Assembly: GCF_014268745.2 (NCBI RefSeq)
Contig: NZ_JABWRB020000001.1
Coordinates: 2,170,001 to 2,234,000 of the forward strand
Source of the DNA: Pseudomonas zanjanensis
Lineage (GTDB): Bacteria; Pseudomonadota; Gammaproteobacteria; Pseudomonadales; Pseudomonadaceae
DNA: 64,000 bases
Direction of reading: 5' to 3'
Part shown: positions 34,259 to 42,765 of the stretch, piece by piece
Layout of the letters: the number at the start of each line of letters is the position of its first letter
Numbering within the stretch: position 1 is the first letter of the stretch
Position numbers and translations under genes: made by a program
The notes under the pieces: model-generated
The model's database searches: none
What the model was told of the DNA's origin: nothing
Seen by the model: only the letters and a program-made list of their open reading frames with translations

Positions 34259-35187
34259 CCGTTTCTCCGAAGCACCGCGCGATATGGCGCCGTTGCCTTG
34301 CGCTGCTGATGCTGATACCCGCCATCGCACTCGCCAGCCCGACTGTGCCCCTGGGCAAAAAGCTCAAGATTGGCGTCACCTTGCACCCCTACTACAGCTT
34401 CGTGGCGAATATCGTCGGTGATCGGGCCGAGGTCGTGGCGCTCATCCCGGCGCAAGCGAATCCGCACAACTATCAGCCGCAGCCGGACGACATCACCCGG
34501 GCGATGACGCTCGATGCTCTGGTCGTCAACGGCATCGGCCACGATGAATGGGCCTCTCAGATCGTCAAGGCGGCCGGTCGGGGAACGACGCTGCCGATCA
34601 TCCAGGCCAATGCCTCGGTGGCCCTGATTCCCATCGGCGGTGACCAGGGCGGTGCCAAGGTGGTCAATCCGCACACGTTCGTCTCCACCACCGCAGCGAT
34701 ACAGCAGGTCTTCGAAATCGCTCGCCGGTTGGGGGAGCTGGACCCGGGCAACGCTGCGACGTATCGACACAACGCCCTCGCCTATGCCGCACGCATCCGA
34801 GCATTACGGGCCGGTTTCATGACCCGCTTCGCCGCTCTGGATCTGTCAGCGTTCCGCTGCGCGACCACCCATGCCGGCTACGACTACATGATGCAGGAGT
34901 TCGGCCTGTTCGTGAGGGCCGTGATCGAGCCTCGTCACGGCGTCGCGCCGACCGCGCGCCAGTTGGCCAACACCGTCGATGCGATCAAGAAGGCCAATGT
35001 GCGGGTGCTGTTTGCCGAGAAAAACTTCTCGCTCGACCTCGCCAAACCTATTGAAGCCGCGACCGGCGTGAAGGTCTTTGCCCTGTCGCACATCACCGGC
35101 GATACCTACAGCGCGGACGAGTTCGAGGTGGCGATGCGCGAAAACCTCGAGACCTTGGCCGAAGCCATTGAGTTTACGCAGCGATGA
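34255..35187 (+). CDS. Zinc/manganese-type ABC transporter binding protein
   Basis: The 310-residue periplasmic protein of the ZnuA/TroA cluster has a signal peptide (LLMLIPAIALA). Candidate metal ligands are His at NPHNYQP and NPHTFV, plus THAGYDY. No long His-rich loop is seen, in contrast to classical ZnuA. It heads an ABC cassette with overlapping stop/start codons to the ATPase gene. Metal identity (Zn, Mn or another) is not decided by the sequence, and I see no Zur box close to the operon start. Confidence 0.83.
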   Translation: MTVSPKHRAIWRRCLALLMLIPAIALASPTVPLGKKLKIGVTLHPYYSFVANIVGDRAEVVALIPAQANPHNYQPQPDDITRAMTLDALVVNGIGHDEWASQIVKAAGRGTTLPIIQANASVALIPIGGDQGGAKVVNPHTFVSTTAAIQQVFEIARRLGELDPGNAATYRHNALAYAARIRALRAGFMTRFAALDLSAFRCATTHAGYDYMMQEFGLFVRAVIEPRHGVAPTARQLANTVDAIKKANVRVLFAEKNFSLDLAKPIEAATGVKVFALSHITGDTYSADEFEVAMRENLETLAEAIEFTQR

Positions 35188-35201
35188 AAGAGGAACAGGT
35201 C

Positions 35202-35882
35202 ATGCGCGGTCCCGCCATCGTGTTCGATAACATCTGCCTGCAACTGGGCGGTACGCAAGTGCTCGACGACGTCAGTTTTCGGGTGGAAGCCGGTGCCCTG
35301 CACTGCCTTGTCGGCCCCAACGGCGGCGGCAAGACGTCACTGGTGCGCACGCTGCTGGGCCAGATGCCGCATACGGGAACGGTCCGCTTCGAGGGGGAGG
35401 TGACGACACCCATGGGCTATGTCCCGCAATTGCCGGACCTCGACCGCAACGTGCCGATAACGGTCAACGATCTCATGGCCCTGCTCGGCCAACGCCGGCC
35501 GGCCTTCCTGGGCTCGAACCGATCCGCCAAGGCGACCCATGCCGAGGCCTTGGCGCGTACCGGCGTGGCAGGCATGGGCGCCAAGCCCTTTGGCAGCCTG
35601 TCCGGTGGCCAGCGCCAGCGCGTGCTGCTGGCCCAGGCGATCAGCCCGGCGCCCTGGCTGTTGATCCTCGACGAACCGACCGCTGGCATCGACGAACCCG
35701 GCGTGCATCTGGTGGAGGCGCTGGTGGCCGAGTTGCACGGTCGAGGCGTCACCATCCTGTGGATCAACCATGACCTGGAACAGGTCCGGCGCATCGCCCA
35801 ATCGGTGACCGTCATCAACCGGCGAGTGCTGTTCCATGGTGCACCCGACCAGATCGCGTATTCGCTGGAGGGGAGCCAATGA
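35202..35882 (+). CDS. Metal ABC transporter ATP-binding protein
   Basis: The protein is 226 residues: Walker A GPNGGGKTS, signature LSGGQRQRV, Walker B LLILDEPTAG and the switch His in NHDLEQV. The ATG at 35202 has AAAGAGGA in front; an ATG at 35184 that overlaps the upstream stop is an alternative. It would energise uptake with the permease at 35879. Confidence 0.88.
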   Translation: MRGPAIVFDNICLQLGGTQVLDDVSFRVEAGALHCLVGPNGGGKTSLVRTLLGQMPHTGTVRFEGEVTTPMGYVPQLPDLDRNVPITVNDLMALLGQRRPAFLGSNRSAKATHAEALARTGVAGMGAKPFGSLSGGQRQRVLLAQAISPAPWLLILDEPTAGIDEPGVHLVEALVAELHGRGVTILWINHDLEQVRRIAQSVTVINRRVLFHGAPDQIAYSLEGSQ

Positions 35883-36784
35883 ACGCCCTGTACGACTTCA
35901 TTCGCAACCACCTGCAGGCGCTCGCCGCCAGTGGCCTGCTGCCGCAGCCGTTCGAGTACGAGTTCGTGATCAATGCACTGCTCTGCGCGGTGCTGATCGG
36001 CCCGCTGCTGGGCGTGCTGGGGTCGATGGTGATGATCAAGCGCATGGCGTTCTTCAGTCAGTCCGTCGGTAATGCGGCGATGACCGGTGTCGCCATTGGC
36101 GTGCTGATCGGCGAAGCCTATACATCCCCCTACTTCTCGATGTTCGGCTTCTGCTTGCTGTTTGCCCTGACGTTGAAGTACACGCAGCATCGCACCACGC
36201 TGGCCAATGACACGCTGATCGGCGTGTTCCTGTCCATCTCCCTGGCGGTCGGGGCCTCACTGCTGCTGTTCGTCTCGGCCAAGATCAACACCCACGTGAT
36301 GGAAAGCGTGCTGTTTGGTTCCATCCTCGCGGTGGACCACATCGACATGAATGTGCTGCTTGGCGTCACGGCACTGTGTGCGCTGCTGGGGTTGCCGCTG
36401 TACAACGGCATGCTGTTGGCCAGCCTCAACCCAAGCCTGGCCCACGCCCGCGGCGTGCCGGTGCGAAGCGTCGAGTATGTGTTTGTCGTGCTGGTCACCC
36501 TGGTGACGGTCGCTTGCCTGAAAATCATTGGTGCCGTACTCGTCGAAGCCCTGTTGCTCATACCGGCCGCGGCAGCACGCAACATCAGCCGTTCGCTGCC
36601 GGGGCTGGTCGCGCGCGCCATTCTGATTGCGACCTTCTCCTGCGTGGTGGGCATCCTGGCGCCGATGCAATTCCACATTCCCGTACCGACGGGCGGCGCC
36701 ATCGTGATAGTTGCCGCCCTGGTGTTCGTCGCCACCACCGTCATGCGCGCCACTACGTCCCGGTTCAGGGGGGCCAGCGTATGA
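35879..36784 (+). CDS. Metal ABC transporter permease (ZnuB/TroC family)
   Basis: This 301-residue inner-membrane protein has about eight helices, in the ABC-3 family pattern (GSMVMIKRMAFFSQSVGNAAMTGVAIG near the N-terminus, GAVLVEALLLIPAAAARNIS near the C-terminus). Start and stop overlap the genes on either side by four bases, so the importer is translated as one unit. Confidence 0.87.
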   Translation: MNALYDFIRNHLQALAASGLLPQPFEYEFVINALLCAVLIGPLLGVLGSMVMIKRMAFFSQSVGNAAMTGVAIGVLIGEAYTSPYFSMFGFCLLFALTLKYTQHRTTLANDTLIGVFLSISLAVGASLLLFVSAKINTHVMESVLFGSILAVDHIDMNVLLGVTALCALLGLPLYNGMLLASLNPSLAHARGVPVRSVEYVFVVLVTLVTVACLKIIGAVLVEALLLIPAAAARNISRSLPGLVARAILIATFSCVVGILAPMQFHIPVPTGGAIVIVAALVFVATTVMRATTSRFRGASV

Positions 36785-37767
36785 ACAGGAAGGGGTTATA
36801 CAGGTCCTGGTTGGCGCTGCTGCTGGGCCTCTCGTGTTCGGCCTTTGCCGATACCGGCAGGCAGCAAGTGCTGGTCGCATTGCCTGCCGTCTATGCGCTC
36901 ACATCCGCACTTAGCGCCGGCACGACCCTGGAGGTCGTCCGCGTTCCGGTGGACGTGGCCGTGCCCATGGAAAGCCAGGCCAACGCGTTGTCGCGCCTCG
37001 ACGCTGCGATGTTCCAACAGGCCGAAGCCGTGGTCACCCTCAGCAGTCTCTGGCGCGCGGACCCGCTGTACGCGACAGCACGCCGCCACAACCTGCGGAT
37101 CGCCGAGATCGATGCCTCGCGCTCATGGGACAGCATCAAGCCCGGCGTGGCTGCGACCCGTGCGCCAGCGAACGACGTGCCCTGGGCCGCCGCGAGCGAT
37201 GTGGATCAGGGCTCATCGCCGTACGCCTGGCTCGGCCCCGTCAATGCCATGCGCATGTCGGCGTTGATCGCCGCCGACCTGGCACGCCTGGCCCCTGCCG
37301 ATGCGCCGCGCATAGAACACAACCTCGCCGCGCTCGAAAGTCGTTTGCGCCGGCTCAAGGCCGACTACGGTGCCCGGCTGACGGCGGTACCGGATCTGCG
37401 CGTGCTGTCGCTGGCCAATGAGTTCATCTACCTGTTCGGCGAGTTCGGCGTCTTTGTCGACGGTTGGTTCGTTCGACAGGACATCGACTGGAGCGACACC
37501 GACCGCGCCGCACTGACCCAATACCTGCGCGAGCGTGACATCCACGTGGTGGTCCATAAATGGGCACCGGAAGCCAGGATTGCCAAGGCCATCGAGGACG
37601 GCGGGGCACGGCTGCTGATACTCGATACGGGCAACCCGGGAATGCTCGCCGACACGGCCAACGGGTACGAAGCACTCCTGGGCTCGAACCTGGAAGCCTT
37701 GCTGGCGGCCTTCGCCGAGACTGGCAACGACAACACGAAGGGCGACGGTCAGTCGCCTCCCCAATGA
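36781..37767 (+). CDS. Second metal-binding-protein-like component (ZnuA superfamily)
   Basis: This 328-residue exported protein (signal LALLLGLSCSAFA) has the overall fold pattern of zinc-binding ABC components (YAWLGPVNAMRMSALIAADLARLAP, LRVLSLANEFIYLFGEFG, IHVVVHKWAPEARIAKAIED). It lacks the His set seen in typical ZnuA proteins. It may be a specialised second binding protein or a metal chaperone for the importer. Its ATG overlaps the permease stop. Confidence 0.7.
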   Translation: MNRKGLYRSWLALLLGLSCSAFADTGRQQVLVALPAVYALTSALSAGTTLEVVRVPVDVAVPMESQANALSRLDAAMFQQAEAVVTLSSLWRADPLYATARRHNLRIAEIDASRSWDSIKPGVAATRAPANDVPWAAASDVDQGSSPYAWLGPVNAMRMSALIAADLARLAPADAPRIEHNLAALESRLRRLKADYGARLTAVPDLRVLSLANEFIYLFGEFGVFVDGWFVRQDIDWSDTDRAALTQYLRERDIHVVVHKWAPEARIAKAIEDGGARLLILDTGNPGMLADTANGYEALLGSNLEALLAAFAETGNDNTKGDGQSPPQ

Positions 37768-37789
37768 TCGATCTTGACGGCGAGACGTT

Positions 37790-38113
37790 ATGAAACTCAT
37801 GGATTCAGCACTGCGGATACCGATGGCAGGCGCTCTACTGGTCTGCCACGCAGCCTTCGCCCACGGCCCCGTCTTCGATTGCTATATCAAGGGCGATGGC
37901 CGGGTGGCGTGCGAGGCCGGCTTCACCGATGGCAGTTCGGCCGTCGGAAGACAAATCCATGTCCAGGACCCGAGCAACAAGGTGTTGCTCCAAGGTGAGA
38001 TCGACAAGGACAACACCTATACCTTCCAGCCCCCCGCCGGGAATTACTCGGTGGTATTCCTCGGCGGAGCCGGCCATGAAATCACGATTCAGTCTTCCGA
38101 CATTTCAAGGTAA
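37790..38113 (+). CDS. Small secreted protein of the metal importer operon
   Basis: The 107-residue protein has a signal peptide ending AAFA, mature start HGPVFDCYIKGDGRVACEAG with two cysteines, and a carboxypeptidase-regulatory-like beta domain (GNYSVVFLGGAGHEI). A His directly at the mature N-terminus could bind metal. It lies 8 bases before the DUF4198 gene. I do not recognise a specific family. Confidence 0.6.
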   Translation: MKLMDSALRIPMAGALLVCHAAFAHGPVFDCYIKGDGRVACEAGFTDGSSAVGRQIHVQDPSNKVLLQGEIDKDNTYTFQPPAGNYSVVFLGGAGHEITIQSSDISR

Positions 38114-38121
38114 AAACGACC

Positions 38122-38946
38122 ATGACGTTCAAACGAAAACTGCTCCAAGCCCTGGCCGCTACGACATTCACTGGCTTGACCGGCGCTGCCCAGGCCCATT
38201 TCCAGATGCTCTACCTCGAAGAAACGGCACTGCAGCGCGCGGAAAAACTCGAGTTCGCGCTGGTGTTCACTCATCCGTTCTCGGGCGGCCCCACCATGGA
38301 CATGGGTGCACCTCGGTCCTTTAGCCACACCAGCGCCCACGGCGCGGAAAAAATCGACCTGCGCCAGTACTTGCGCCCCGTCGAGTGGCAGAGTCGCGAC
38401 AACCGAACGACGGCCTATCGTGCCTCGATTCCGCGAGAGGTGGTGCGTTCACTGGGTGACCATATCTTCGTACTCGAACCCGAGCCCTACCTGGAAACCG
38501 AGGAAGACGTGTACATCCAACAGTTCACCAAATTGATCGTGAACGTCGGCGGCGTCCCCAGTAACTGGGCAGAACCACAAGGGCTGCCGGTTGAGATCCA
38601 GCCATTGAACAAGCCTTACGCCAACTGGACGGGCGGTGTGTTCCGCGCCGTGGTGCTCGCCGACGGCAAGCCTGTGCCGTTCGCCGAAGTCGAAATCGAG
38701 TACGTCAACCATTCCGTTGATCTCGAGAAAAACGCCTTTGGCCAGCAAGACTATGTCATGGCGCCCCAGGCTTCATTCAAAGCCCACAGCACATACTCGG
38801 ACGCCCAAGGCATCGTGACCATTGGCCTGCCCCGGGCCGGCTGGTGGGGCATTGCGGCGCTCGACATCGGCGCGACGAAAACCCACAAGGGCAAACCCCT
38901 GTCGCAAGACGCAGTGCTGTGGGTGCAGGCCAGGGACATGAAGTGA
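38122..38946 (+). CDS. DUF4198-family secreted protein (NikK-like)
   Basis: The protein is 274 residues, with a signal peptide and the mature start HFQMLYLEE typical of DUF4198/NikK-like periplasmic proteins found with nickel, cobalt or other metal transporters. The two conserved parts are FTHPFSGGPTMDMGAPRSF and the C-terminal beta domain AVVLADGKPVPFAEVEIEYVN. It closes the operon that starts at 29547. Its presence supports a transition-metal role for the whole operon. Confidence 0.78.
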   Translation: MTFKRKLLQALAATTFTGLTGAAQAHFQMLYLEETALQRAEKLEFALVFTHPFSGGPTMDMGAPRSFSHTSAHGAEKIDLRQYLRPVEWQSRDNRTTAYRASIPREVVRSLGDHIFVLEPEPYLETEEDVYIQQFTKLIVNVGGVPSNWAEPQGLPVEIQPLNKPYANWTGGVFRAVVLADGKPVPFAEVEIEYVNHSVDLEKNAFGQQDYVMAPQASFKAHSTYSDAQGIVTIGLPRAGWWGIAALDIGATKTHKGKPLSQDAVLWVQARDMK

Positions 38947-38965
38947 CCAGGCCCGCTCAGGGGCC

Positions 38966-39802
38966 TCAGTGTGCCTGGGACGGCCATTTGGTTTCGAGCT
39001 GCAGCGCCTTGCGGATACCCGAATCCAGCAAGCGCGCCGGAGCAAAGCTGCGCAGGAACTGCAACTGACCGGCCGCCTTGCCAGCGGTATAGCGCAACTT
39101 CGGCCGTGCGGCGCGCGCGACCTGGAGCACCACATCGGCCACCACGTCGGGACCGTCGGCGGTCGCCATGGCCTGGTTCACCACTTTGGTCACTTTTATC
39201 CGAATGTCCGCGTACACGTCGAGCTTGGCGTCGGGCTGGAGGTTGTTGTTCTCGAATTGGGTCTTGGTATAGCCGGGCTCGACCACCGTGACCCTGATGC
39301 CGTGTGTACGCAACTCGTGATCCAGCGCCTGGGAATAACCTTCCACCGCGTGCTTGCTGGCCGAATAGAGCGCGGCATAAGGAACAGGCACGACGCCGAG
39401 GATGGAGCCAATGTTGATGATGCGTCCAACACCCTGGCGTCGCATATGCGGCACCACCGCACGAGTCGTGCGTACGATGCCGAGGAAGTTGGTATCGAAA
39501 AGGGCCTTGGCCTGCTCGATTGAGCTCTCTTCCGCCGCTGCGGGCGCAATGCCAAAGCCGGCGTTGTTGACCAGCAGATCGATCCGCCCCTCCAATCGAA
39601 ACAGCTCCTGGATGGCCGCTTCGACGCTGGCATCGTCGGTGACGTCCAGCATCAGCAGAGGAAAGCCCTGGTGGCCGGCGCGCGCGCCTCGCCGGCTGGT
39701 GCCATAGACGTTGTAGCCTGCCGCAACGAGCTTATGGGCGATGGCTTCTCCGATGCCGGATGAAGCGCCAGTCACCAACGCCACGGGTTTATTGATCATC
39801 AT
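38966..39802 (-). CDS. Short-chain dehydrogenase/reductase
   Basis: This 278-residue classical SDR has the cofactor motif TGASSGIGEA, the NNAG motif, catalytic Ser (GSILG) and YSASK. Start at 39802 (GGAAGGAA upstream) is preferred over an in-frame start at 39847. A single gene convergent with the metal operon. Substrate not predictable. Confidence 0.88.
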   Translation of the reverse strand: MMINKPVALVTGASSGIGEAIAHKLVAAGYNVYGTSRRGARAGHQGFPLLMLDVTDDASVEAAIQELFRLEGRIDLLVNNAGFGIAPAAAEESSIEQAKALFDTNFLGIVRTTRAVVPHMRRQGVGRIINIGSILGVVPVPYAALYSASKHAVEGYSQALDHELRTHGIRVTVVEPGYTKTQFENNNLQPDAKLDVYADIRIKVTKVVNQAMATADGPDVVADVVLQVARAARPKLRYTAGKAAGQLQFLRSFAPARLLDSGIRKALQLETKWPSQAH

Positions 39803-39982
39803 GAGTTTCCTTCCGGTTATCGAGGTTATCCGGTCAGAAGATCGCAACTGTGGTTGTCCAAGTATCCGACATCAGCGCGTTTCATTGACTGGGAGGCTTA
39901 TGATGATGATCATAATCGTAGCAGTCAATGATTTTGATGCCGATCGACATCAATAAGGCCAAGCGCCGCACTCAGCGATCAA

Positions 39983-40005
39983 GGGCCCTCTTTTTCACAG
40001 GGCCC
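39983..40005. terminator. Hairpin after the RTX protease gene
   Basis: A 7-bp inverted repeat GGGCCCT/AGGGCCC with a T-rich loop lies 13 bases beyond the protease stop. The T-run is in the loop rather than after the stem, so it is only a weak terminator candidate. Confidence 0.35.
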
Positions 40006-40017
40006 GAAACCGCTTCA

Positions 40018-42639
40018 TCAAGCGATCAGATCGTTGGCATTAAGCATGTTGACGCCCGTCAGTTGGATTTCAAAATCCGCCGCCAAATCACCATTGACGT
40101 TGCCGTACAGCACCTGGTCGACGAAGCGCAGTTGCCCTGCTGCGGTGAAGCCATTGGAATCGATGAAGCTGAACGTGTCGGCAAACGCGGTCAGGAGATT
40201 GGCATCCAGTTTCGACAGGTCCAGCTTGTCACCCTGCAGGCTGCTGAAGTCGGAAACGGTGTCACGCAAACTCCCTATGCCCAGCTCACCCAGCGTATTA
40301 AAGACAAAGCGGTCGCTTCCGGTTCCGCCGGTGAGGCTGTCAGTTCCCAGGCCGCCGCTCAACATGTCATTGCCCGCCCAACCGCTCAGCACGTTGTTGC
40401 CGTCGTTACCGATCAGCACGTTGTCCAGGGCATTACCGCCGCCTTTGAGGTGAGCGCTACCGGTCAAGGTAAGGTTCTCCAGATTGGCGCCCAGGCTCCA
40501 TTTCTGTGAGGAGCGCACGGTATCGATTTCACCGGCCAGGGTGCTGGTTTCGCTGACAATATCCTTGAGGTCGTCGACCACATAGGTGTCATTGCCGGTA
40601 CCGCCAACAAGTGTGTCGATACCGCTGCCGCCGTCCAACGTGTCGCTGCCCGCCCAGCCGCTCAGCTCGTTGTTGCCGGCGTTGCCAATCAGTACGTTGT
40701 CCAGGGCGTTACCGCCGCCTTTGAGGTGAGCGCTGCCGGTCAGCGTGAGGTTCTCCAGATTGGCGCCCAGGCTCCATTTCTGTGAGGAGCGCACGGTATC
40801 GATTTCACCGGTCAGGGTGCTGGTTTCGCTGACAATATCCTTGAGGTCGTCGACCACATAGGTGTCGTTGCCGGTACCGCCAACAAGCGTGTCGATGCCG
40901 CTGCCGCCGTCCAACGTGTCGCTGCCTGCCCAACCGATCAGCTCATTGTTGCCGGCGTTGCCGATCAGCACGTTGTTCAGGGCGTTACCACCGCCTTTGA
41001 GGTGAGCGCTGCCGGTCAGCGTGAGGTTCTCCAGATTGGCGCCCAGGCTCCACTTCTGTGAGGAGCGCACCGTATCGATTTCACCGGCCAGGGTGCTGGT
41101 TTCGCTGACAATATCCCTGAGGTCGTTGACCACATAGGTGTCGTTGCCCGCGCCACCGATCAGTGTGTCCCACCCGGCTCCACCGTTCAGCGCGTTGTTG
41201 CCGGCGTTGCCAGTCAGCACGTTGTTCAGGGCATTGCCACTGCCGTTAATAGACGCGGAACCGGCCAGGATCAGGTTTTCCAGGTTGGCGCCCAGCGTCC
41301 AGCCTACCGAAGAACGCACAGTGTCGATTTCGCTTGCCAGAGCGCTGGTTTCGCTGACGACATCCTTGAGGTTGTCGACCACGTAAGTGTCATTGCCCGC
41401 CCCCCCCATCAAGTTATCGATACCGCTGCCGCCATCCAGTGTATTGGCGCCGGCGTTACCGTCGATGCGATTGTTCAAGGCGTTACCCGTGCCGTTGATA
41501 TTGGCGCTTGCGCCAAGCCTCAACGTCTCGATATTGGCACCCAGGACGTAACTGACGGACGAAATGACAGCATCGATTTCGCTGGCCAAGGTGCTGCTTT
41601 CCTGCACCTTGTCACCGATGCTATCGATGACATAAGTGTCGTTGCCAGCCCCACCGATCATCGTATCCTCACCGGCGCGACCGTTCAGGACATTGGCCAA
41701 TGCATTGCCGATCAGTGTGTCGCCATTGGCCGAGCCGAATGCGTTTTCAATTTTGGCACCGTAGGCGATCGCCAGTCCTTCATTGAAGGCCGTCTGGGTG
41801 TCGAGGTTCAGAAACGCTTGGCCGATCTTGCTGAACTGGCCTTCATTCAAGTTGATACGGACTGCTGCCAACTGGTTGCTCGCATCGATCGTGTCAACGC
41901 CGCCGGCGTCCCAGATCGTCTCGAAAACCGATTGGCCGGACTCCCAGCGATACGTGTTATTGCCGGTCTGCCATTGAGTGTTGGCCCCATAGAGACTTTG
42001 GATGGCGGCAATATCCAGCACCATGGGGGTGGTGGGCTCATAGGAATACGAGGTGTTGTAACTCATGATGGTATTGCGAACGTCATCGAACCGATCTGCA
42101 AGCACCGTGGTGTTTGACAGACTTTGGGAGAACGGATGCTTGAGACCAAGTGCATGGCCGATCTCATGCATGAAAACCAGATAGTCGTAGGTGCCCTTGT
42201 CCGGGGCCGGGTTATTCGTCACTGGCCCGAGCCAGACATCACCGCCGCTGGGCGTATCGGCGGGAAAATAGCCCCAGGCTGCGGTGTCGCTATCCATATT
42301 CAGATAGCCACCGAACCGCAGGTCGCCTACCGCAGTGTAGGATTCGCTGACCTGGGTGAATTTGATGTTGGCGATCGAACCCCACATGCCGAGCGCACTG
42401 GTAATGCCGTTTTGCTGGGCTGACGTCAGGACGTAGCTGGCCTCATACTCATTGTCACTGCTGTAGGAGCGAACAAAACGCGAAGTCTCAGTCATGAAAC
42501 TGTACGTCAGGGGTGTGGTGAACGTACCGGTGCTCCAGGTGTTGCCCATCCAGTAGGTACCAACCAGCAAGCTGTCGACTTGTGCATTGCCGGTCAGCGT
42601 TGCCGACGAAGTGTATGAATAACCAACCGGAGTGGGCAT
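40018..42639 (-). CDS. Secreted RTX metalloprotease (serralysin-like, M10B)
   Basis: The 873-residue protein has no signal peptide. Its N-terminal protease domain has the zinc motif HEIGHALGLKH (158-168) and Met-turn MSY (192-194). From about residue 310 there are RTX-type repeats (GGAGNDTYV, GGTGNDTYVV, GGSGIDTL) and the C-terminal domain ends in an acidic, hydrophobic tail (MLNANDLIA) as in type I secretion signals. It is longer than AprA-type serralysins (about 480 aa) because of five or more extra repeat modules. AGGAGA precedes the ATG. The three genes upstream encode its secretion channel, so it is probably the cargo. Confidence 0.88.
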   Translation of the reverse strand: MPTPVGYSYTSSATLTGNAQVDSLLVGTYWMGNTWSTGTFTTPLTYSFMTETSRFVRSYSSDNEYEASYVLTSAQQNGITSALGMWGSIANIKFTQVSESYTAVGDLRFGGYLNMDSDTAAWGYFPADTPSGGDVWLGPVTNNPAPDKGTYDYLVFMHEIGHALGLKHPFSQSLSNTTVLADRFDDVRNTIMSYNTSYSYEPTTPMVLDIAAIQSLYGANTQWQTGNNTYRWESGQSVFETIWDAGGVDTIDASNQLAAVRINLNEGQFSKIGQAFLNLDTQTAFNEGLAIAYGAKIENAFGSANGDTLIGNALANVLNGRAGEDTMIGGAGNDTYVIDSIGDKVQESSTLASEIDAVISSVSYVLGANIETLRLGASANINGTGNALNNRIDGNAGANTLDGGSGIDNLMGGAGNDTYVVDNLKDVVSETSALASEIDTVRSSVGWTLGANLENLILAGSASINGSGNALNNVLTGNAGNNALNGGAGWDTLIGGAGNDTYVVNDLRDIVSETSTLAGEIDTVRSSQKWSLGANLENLTLTGSAHLKGGGNALNNVLIGNAGNNELIGWAGSDTLDGGSGIDTLVGGTGNDTYVVDDLKDIVSETSTLTGEIDTVRSSQKWSLGANLENLTLTGSAHLKGGGNALDNVLIGNAGNNELSGWAGSDTLDGGSGIDTLVGGTGNDTYVVDDLKDIVSETSTLAGEIDTVRSSQKWSLGANLENLTLTGSAHLKGGGNALDNVLIGNDGNNVLSGWAGNDMLSGGLGTDSLTGGTGSDRFVFNTLGELGIGSLRDTVSDFSSLQGDKLDLSKLDANLLTAFADTFSFIDSNGFTAAGQLRFVDQVLYGNVNGDLAADFEIQLTGVNMLNANDLIA
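40440..41140 (-). repeat. Near-identical 276-bp tandem repeats inside the RTX protease gene
   Basis: The same block, coding for SLGANLENLTLTGSAH and neighbouring residues, begins around 40440, 40716 and 40992; matching points at 40501, 40777 and 41053 are exactly 276 bp (92 codons) apart with only a few base differences. A more diverged unit follows at a 249-bp (83-codon) step. The identity at DNA level suggests recent expansion or gene conversion. Confidence 0.8.
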
Positions 42640-42765
42640 GTGAAGTCTCCTGTGAGCAATCTGCGGCCTTCCGAAATGTGGCCGCTACAAAAAAGGGGGT
42701 ATTTTGCATTAGAAACAGCAAAAGTGATATTGCTTAGCCATCTTTTATATCTTGAATCCACTGAA

